Assembly: GCF_014529535.1 (NCBI RefSeq)
Contig: NW_023504022.1
Coordinates: 2,228,986 to 2,292,985 of the forward strand
Direction: 5' to 3'
DNA length: 64,000 nucleotides
DNA from: Bradysia coprophila
Taxonomy: Eukaryota; Arthropoda; Insecta; Diptera; Sciaridae
Below, piece after piece: positions 59,901-64,000 of the stretch. Each line of letters starts with the position of its first letter. Positions within the stretch are counted from its first letter, which is position 1. The notes below the pieces were generated by a model. That model had not been told where the DNA came from. It saw nothing but the letters and a program-made list of their open reading frames with translations, and ran no database searches. A program made the translations under genes and the position numbers.

Positions 59901-59913
59901 ATTAAAATTGTGA
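53957..59913 (+). CDS. ASCC1: ASCC1, activating signal cointegrator 1 complex subunit 1
   Basis: Seven exons: 53957-54096, 54159-54245, 58724-58985, 59029-59219, 59287-59374, 59448-59508 and 59681-59913, giving 353 residues. The order is MDIIAPQLLWIHGRCYRVNP, an acidic stretch, a KH domain with its GXXG loop GAKG (84-87) and ETKTTIKIPKQG, then an AKAP7-like 2H phosphoesterase domain. The latter has both HxT motifs, KLHITFG (His195) and VKLHVTL (His289), and the VEIMNDD block between. It matches human ASCC1, part of the ASCC complex in transcription, alkylation repair and ribosome quality control. Intron 2 is about 4.5 kb and full of transposons. Intron 3 (58986-59028) is only 43 bases by this model. 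Confidence 0.94.
54378..55400 (+). mobile_element. Helentron-like element, 5'-truncated part with 145-bp tandem repeats
   Basis: It begins inside the element at GGCAGATGGTAAGGGCAAAG (compare 10930 and 25424), followed by a GTCTGTCC microsatellite and TCAAGTTCGAAAATGGGCAT. Three copies of a 145-bp unit starting GGGCCCTTGGACTAAGGCCG lie at 54875, 55020 and 55165, and earlier partial copies precede them. It reaches CGTACGGGCTTTCGTAATTG at about 55352. It is in ASCC1 intron 2. Its 3' end is probably at 58640-58688. Confidence 0.75.
55400..55860. repeat. Degenerate TTTATCTCCAAAATTTAA array, part 1
   Basis: The array is built from GGAGATAAAAATT-like units and, after about 55560, their inverse (TTTATCTCCAATTTTAA), spaced 18-35 bp. 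The same array resumes at 58130-58505 with the Helitron remnant and other DNA between. The two parts were probably one before an insertion. Confidence 0.65.
55861..56999. other. Intron sequence between repeat blocks
   Basis: A segment repeating GTAAGTCATGTTACCAAA occurs at 56231 and 56309. A 94-codon frame at 56255-56539 has no recognisable domain. No gene is supported. Confidence 0.4.
57000..58125 (-). mobile_element. Helitron-like element, copy 3 (inverted, rearranged)
   Basis: Read on the minus strand, it ends with the hairpin GTGGCACGAAGTGCCAC and CTAG (57000-57003 on plus). The next 60 bases (CGTCGCATCCTAGCAAGCTA...) match copies 1 and 2. Pieces of the 129-bp unit occur at about 57125-57250 and 57950-58115 (TCGAGGGGGTGGTCACTA; TTTGCCGAAGAAACCAACTT). 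The middle has been replaced by a GC-rich 160-bp tandem repeat. The 5' end is missing. Confidence 0.75.
57365..57811. repeat. 160-bp GC-rich tandem repeat (2.8 copies)
   Basis: Unit starts (TAGACGAAGCGAGAG) are at 57371, 57531 and 57691, exactly 160 bp apart. The core runs ACCGTTCCGGCGCCCGGCTC, GCATTGCGGCCC, CTCCGGGGCAATGGGCCGGA and TCGCTCGGCGTGTTAA, far richer in GC than anything nearby, with CATTGC/GCAATG able to pair. The first two copies look identical; the third has small changes. Its origin is unknown. Confidence 0.92.
58130..58505. repeat. Degenerate TTTATCTCCAAAATTTAA array, part 2
   Basis: It repeats TTATCTCC followed by 8-14 AT bases about fifteen times. It is the continuation of the array at 55400-55860. 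Confidence 0.7.
58560..58688 (+). mobile_element. Helentron-like 3' end beside ASCC1 exon 3
   Basis: GATTACGGGTCGTACGGGGC then TAAGTCGCAGCAAACGCTCC and GACTGTTCTGATG match the 3' end of the full element at 26177-26217. Before it is a short tandem of GGACGTATTANGGTTAC-like units. The end lies 35 bases before the first base of ASCC1 exon 3. Confidence 0.8.
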
Positions 59914-60399
59914 TTCGACTTTTTCGTATCATTTTTTCGTTAAATACAGGCAGTTTGCACTAAAATTGGCGAGAATGTTCATCTTTTAAGTTTTGGATGG
60001 ATATGAAGTCCACTGATTTTTTTTTACAACTTTTATTATGTTTTATTCGCAAACTCCATAAACCCTAATTGCACTTAAAGCTGTAGTACTGATGCAAATA
60101 CTGAATTAGATCGTCAACCGTTTTCATTTCTTCCCAAATACTGGGATCGATTGATCTTACCAGCGAATTGATCACTTCTGTGTGGCTGGTCTAACTTTTT
60201 CCTTTTTTTTTAAATTTTTACATGTCTTATTAACCCGTAGACTCCGTGTAGTAAAACAGTTTTGCAAAGACCCCATATTAAAGAACAACCAATGAAATGC
60301 AACAGCGTCTTCCTTTCAGAAACGACCGACATATCGCGATATATCAAATCTGCTACTTCTTTTGTTTAAACTGCCACTTAATTTTCAATAAAAAATCGT
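59914..60399. other. 3' flank of ASCC1
   Basis: AT-rich. No canonical AATAAA lies directly after the stop. No gene was seen. Confidence 0.4.
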
Positions 60400-60812
60400 C
60401 CAAAACCACTTACAGTGGAGGTGTGACGCAAGTCCTGTTATACACTTACAAAAGAACTGATATCGGTGTAGGTGACGCTTACAGATTCAACACGCAAAAA
60501 GATATGCGTCACAAATGGCAGCTGATGAGGAAATCACGCGAAAGTTTAATCAACAAAAATTTTACCCGAAAAATTTTAGAAAGAAAATTCTAACAAAAAC
60601 AATTCGCGTCAAAAAGTCGCAGATGATTCGGCTTTCTTCCGTTTGAGTTCCATTCTTTAAAGCGATATATTTCACAATTTTAAAAATTTTCATTCCTCAA
60701 CATCTGCCACTTATGACTCAATTTTTTTTGTTATAATTTTCTTTCTAAAAATTTTCGGCTACAATTTTTGTTAACAGGACTTGCGTCACACCTCCACTGT
60801 AAGTGGTTTTGG
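60400..60812. mobile_element. Foldback MITE with CCAAAACCACTTACAGTGGA ends
   Basis: The outer about 38 bases (CCAAAACCACTTACAGTGGA, GGTGTGACGCAAGTCCTG) are repeated inverted at 60773-60812. The inner sequence (GTGACGCAAGTCC, AAAAATTTTxxGAAAGAAAnTTxTA, GGCAGATG) is related to the elements at 26287 and 41136. It is 413 bp with no ORF. Confidence 0.85.
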
Positions 60813-60944
60813 GCGATATCAACTCTTTTGTAAGTTGTGATTTTTTAGAATTTGGTCGCAGATCATATTGTGCAATTTGAACGAAAATATTCTTCTTACA
60901 AAACTATGTAACTTTCTCTTTGATCTGAACCTTCCAGCTTTCAT

Positions 60945-61140
60945 TTGACGAAAATCGAAAATTTGACCAAATTCGAAAATTTGACGGAATTCAAAAATTT
61001 GACGAAAATCAAATATTTGACAAAAATCGGAAATTTGACGAAAATCAAAAAGTTGATCAAAATCGAAAATTTATCGAATTTCGAAAATTTTACGAAATTT
61101 AAAAATTTGACGAAAATCTCGAAATTCAAAAATTTAACGC
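60945..61140 (+). repeat. 18-bp tandem array (AAAATTTGACGAAAATCG)
   Basis: About ten 18-bp units (AAAATTTGACnAAATTCG / AAAATCG variants) follow each other. Because 18 is divisible by three, both strands carry an open frame of six-residue repeats (plus: TKIENL, TKFENL, TEFKNL...). This is taken as a by-product of the repeat, not a gene. Confidence 0.85.
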
Positions 61141-62903
61141 ACTTAAAACGCTCATAGCTCCAAAATAAGCGACTCTTTAGGGAAACCATGAAACACGCAT
61201 AAATTATAATCTAAAACTCTATAAATTTGTCTTTTAAACGAGGTTTCTATCTGCAGTATTTTCCGAGTTATGGGTCCTGTAGCTCAATAGCTTAACAAGC
61301 TCATAGCTCCGACATTATAAGCTGTTATGAAAATTCCTTTAAATTAGTTTCTTAGAATTACGTCCTTGACATACCCTGAAAATTTCAGCCAAATCCATCG
61401 GTAAATTCAAAAGTTTCGTTGTAACAAAGTGACAAAGTAACAAATGTTGGTAAAATTCATCTATTTCAAAATGTATGGAAACAAAGGTGATTTGATGGAA
61501 ATCAATTTGTTCATACAAATTTTTCAAGTTTTGAAATTTAATAGGTTTGTTCCAAGTAGCTGTAAACTCGAACTTTGACAACCCGAACAACGACAATTTC
61601 AATACAAATCGAACAACGTCGCCTACGCGATTTACTCAGAAACATTATTGAGGTTATGGTTCTGTGGATGAAATTTGACAATTCATATGACCTTGGAACA
61701 AACCTATATCTCGGCCAAATCTTAACCTTATGATGTGTGTGATAGCTCGTTGAACTCGTATGGACGCTCAGATTACGAATAAAATAAGTGGAGGGTAGTA
61801 TGAGCAGAGGGGTAAAAGTCAAAAAAGTTGTGCATATATGTTCCTCAGTCCTACGGAAATTTTTTTTACATTTTTCAGTGTGAACGGACTTGCGTCACGG
61901 CCCTTCACTAAAGTAGGGCCTTGATCTGTTACTTCATTTGTTTTAGCATTCATTTTGATACAGAAAATCAGATTGAGTGAAGTTTATTTTTGTCGTCGTT
62001 GATTCTTTGAGATGGCAGCTGTACAAAAATGCAATCAGTTACACGTTTTTCTCAAAATTTATAATTCCAGATAACAGACTTAAGCTTGATTTCCACTTAT
62101 CAAAAAAGTACTCCGTGTGAGAGATAAAATGGAATTTCTTCAAGTTTTCAAGTTTTTTGTTGAGTGGAAACCATACATTACTGTGCTTTTACACAACAAC
62201 GTATGCGAGGTTTCCAGTGCTGAATTACGACGGACGCAAGATTTTACAATTTTTCATTCATAAATCTTGTCGACATACTGAATTTGCACAACATCGAATT
62301 CTTGATGTGCTGAATTGCTGTATTGAAAAGTCACTGTACTGGATACGTTGGCAAAATTGAAAAAAATCAGGTCATCAGATTTTATGAATGAAATTTGGTT
62401 GTTGACAGTATTTTGGTTTTGCTAAATAAATGTTTCATCTGATTGTTTATTAATCTATTTTCATTAAAGAACAATATTTGACAATTATTTGTGCGAATTT
62501 CTATAAATCTGTTTGACCTACTTGTATGCGCTTTAAAGTAAACTAAAAATTTTAAATTTGTGCCACTTTTGAGGCTCTCATTTTTATAAAAATGGCGGTT
62601 CAAAAAATTTTGTTTATTTTGTGGCAGATCATATTAGAGAGGCTAAATTTCTGTTAAAAACGAATTTTGACAGGCCGAAAACAACCGACCGTCATCCATA
62701 GAAGCAAACATAACCGCAACTTAAACAAATTTGGTCGTTAAAACTTCAAAGTGAGGTTGTGTTGGATTCTCTGTGGATGAGGATTGACATTTTGAACGGC
62801 CTTGGCTATTTGAAGTGGAAACCGGACTTAAATGTTTGCCAGCTGAAGCAAAACCAGCTGTTCCAAATTATGCAAAACAAAATAATTTAAAGACTGTAAA
62901 ATT
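61141..62903. other. Intergenic AT-rich sequence
   Basis: Repeated phrases such as GCTCATAGCTCC (61151 and 61300) and pieces resembling MITE arms are present, for example CGGACTTGCGTCACGGCCC at 61886. No supported gene was seen. Confidence 0.4.
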
Positions 62904-63228
62904 AGTTATTTACGTATCGATTGAGGAGGCCGAAAGAGTTACGTATTAATTTTTGTATGCTTGCTAAGAGGACTGAAAGTAAGTAAGCTATCGCTTTCGC
63001 CGCTTTCGCCCCTTAAATTGACAGCTTTACTTTCGGTCCTCTTAGCAAGCATACAATAATTATTTGTATGATTGCTAAGAGGACCGAAAGTAAAGCTGTC
63101 AATTCGCGGGGCGAAAGCTTTCGCTTTCGCCCCTTCAATTGACATTTCTTTACTTTCGGTCCTCTTAGCAAGCACACAAAACTTAATACGTAACTCTTTC
63201 GGCCTACTCAATCGATACGTAAATAACT
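62904..63228. mobile_element. Compound foldback MITE
   Basis: The outer inverted ends are AGTTATTTACGTATCGATTG...CAATCGATACGTAAATAACT with ATT on both sides as a possible 3-bp duplication. Inside, GCTAAGAGGACCGAAAGTAA occurs in alternating orientation four times (62960, 63030, 63073, 63150) with CTTTCGCCCC between. The structure is a palindrome within a palindrome, with no ORF. Confidence 0.85.
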
Positions 63229-64000
63229 ATTACACACCACTTCAAATCAGTGCTAATGGTAACGAGCAGTTGAAACAGTGTGATACGAAAAACCAACTTA
63301 ACAAAAATAAAATTCTCTGCAATTCGATACCGATACGAACTGTCATACCGGTGACGCATGCTTAAATTCACTGAAAGCACGTTTTCTAAATTCCAACCGC
63401 TTTGACAGTTTTTCATACACAAACTCAACACATTGACAAGACCGAGGATGCATGTGTAACAAAACAAAGAACAGAATAATACGATGAACAACGCTGTGTG
63501 AGTGTTTATGTGGCTGTATAGTTTTGTGTTGTGTTGAACGTTGGATTTACTTCAGTTCTTCGGCGTACTGCATGCCGTAAACGTTTGCATTCGGGTCGTG
63601 TGATTGTTTTGACTCCTTGTATTTAAGATTCGGTATAAGAACATTTTTGATGAATGTTGTGTGTATTGACAAACAGAAAGTACACATTTTTCTGTTAAAA
63701 ATTTGAATGGAGTGCTAAGAAGTAATTTGATATTTTTCTCGTCAATTTTCATTTAAATTTTAAGATTGGTTCTTGCTTGGTTCGATTAAAATTCAGAATT
63801 TCGATGCGGTTCTTGGTACATGCAAATTTTGATGCAGATGACTGTTTAACAGGAAGACACTTAATGAAGTGTTTAATCAGTGCCATTCATTGAAATGTTG
63901 TTTTTTTTTTTGTTTGCTCTCAGTTTGAACGTTAAAATAAACAAAATCGGTTATTCATGAACTTTGCTATTTCTAAGAATAAAATAATGTGAGCGAATAT
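63229..64000. other. Right edge, no gene seen
   Basis: AT-rich sequence with short frames only. Any gene here would need data beyond the window. Confidence 0.4.

Overview
The window is nuclear DNA of an insect, most probably a lower (nematoceran) dipteran. This is inferred from AT-rich, spliced genes with many short introns, an insect-type gustatory-receptor-like gene, animal single-copy genes, and very dense non-autonomous DNA transposons. No bacterial gene organisation, rRNA, tRNA or CRISPR array was seen. The species is not certain.

Ten gene models can be supported, most of them rebuilt exon by exon from splice sites and reading phase. In order they are: a KIAA1143-like gene (2132-6447, minus); Cdk10 (8077-9828, minus); a broken zinc-finger ORF cluster (11720-13113, plus); ANKMY2-like (14017-18725, plus); an SLC22 organic cation transporter (27101-29048, minus); an unrecognised three-exon small membrane protein (34284-35286, minus, tentative); the mitochondrial m-AAA protease AFG3L2 (37365-40306, plus); a gustatory-receptor-like 7TM gene or remnant (44883-46203, minus); an F-box/leucine-rich protein (48492-50199, minus); and ASCC1 (53957-59913, plus). 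They are ordinary cellular genes with no shared pathway. KIAA1143, ANKMY2 and ASCC1 each carry one 3.4-4.5 kb intron filled with transposons.

The rest is a nested transposon landscape. Two Helitron-like elements lie head to tail at 19016-24348, each with an internal 129-bp minisatellite, and a third copy lies inverted and broken at 57000-58120. A second family with AGCCCCGTACG / CGTACGGGGCT subterminal inverted repeats, a GTCC/GTCTG microsatellite and a 3' hairpin resembles Helentron-associated elements (10858, 25356, 54378-58688). Three hAT-type foldback elements have exact 8-bp target duplications (16063-17124, 30638-31179, 52882-53704), and each is packed with a different short palindromic motif. 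Many smaller foldback MITEs are present, several nested in one another.

The most unusual points are: the Helitron pair with its 129-bp arrays and a related core repeat elsewhere (40.7 kb); the motif-packed hAT elements; a 35-base exact copy of an AFG3L2 exon directly beside the first splice donor of the SLC22 gene; a GC-AG intron in AFG3L2; and a transposon end 35 bases from an ASCC1 splice acceptor. No clearly new cellular system was found. All calls come from reading the sequence; no searches were run.
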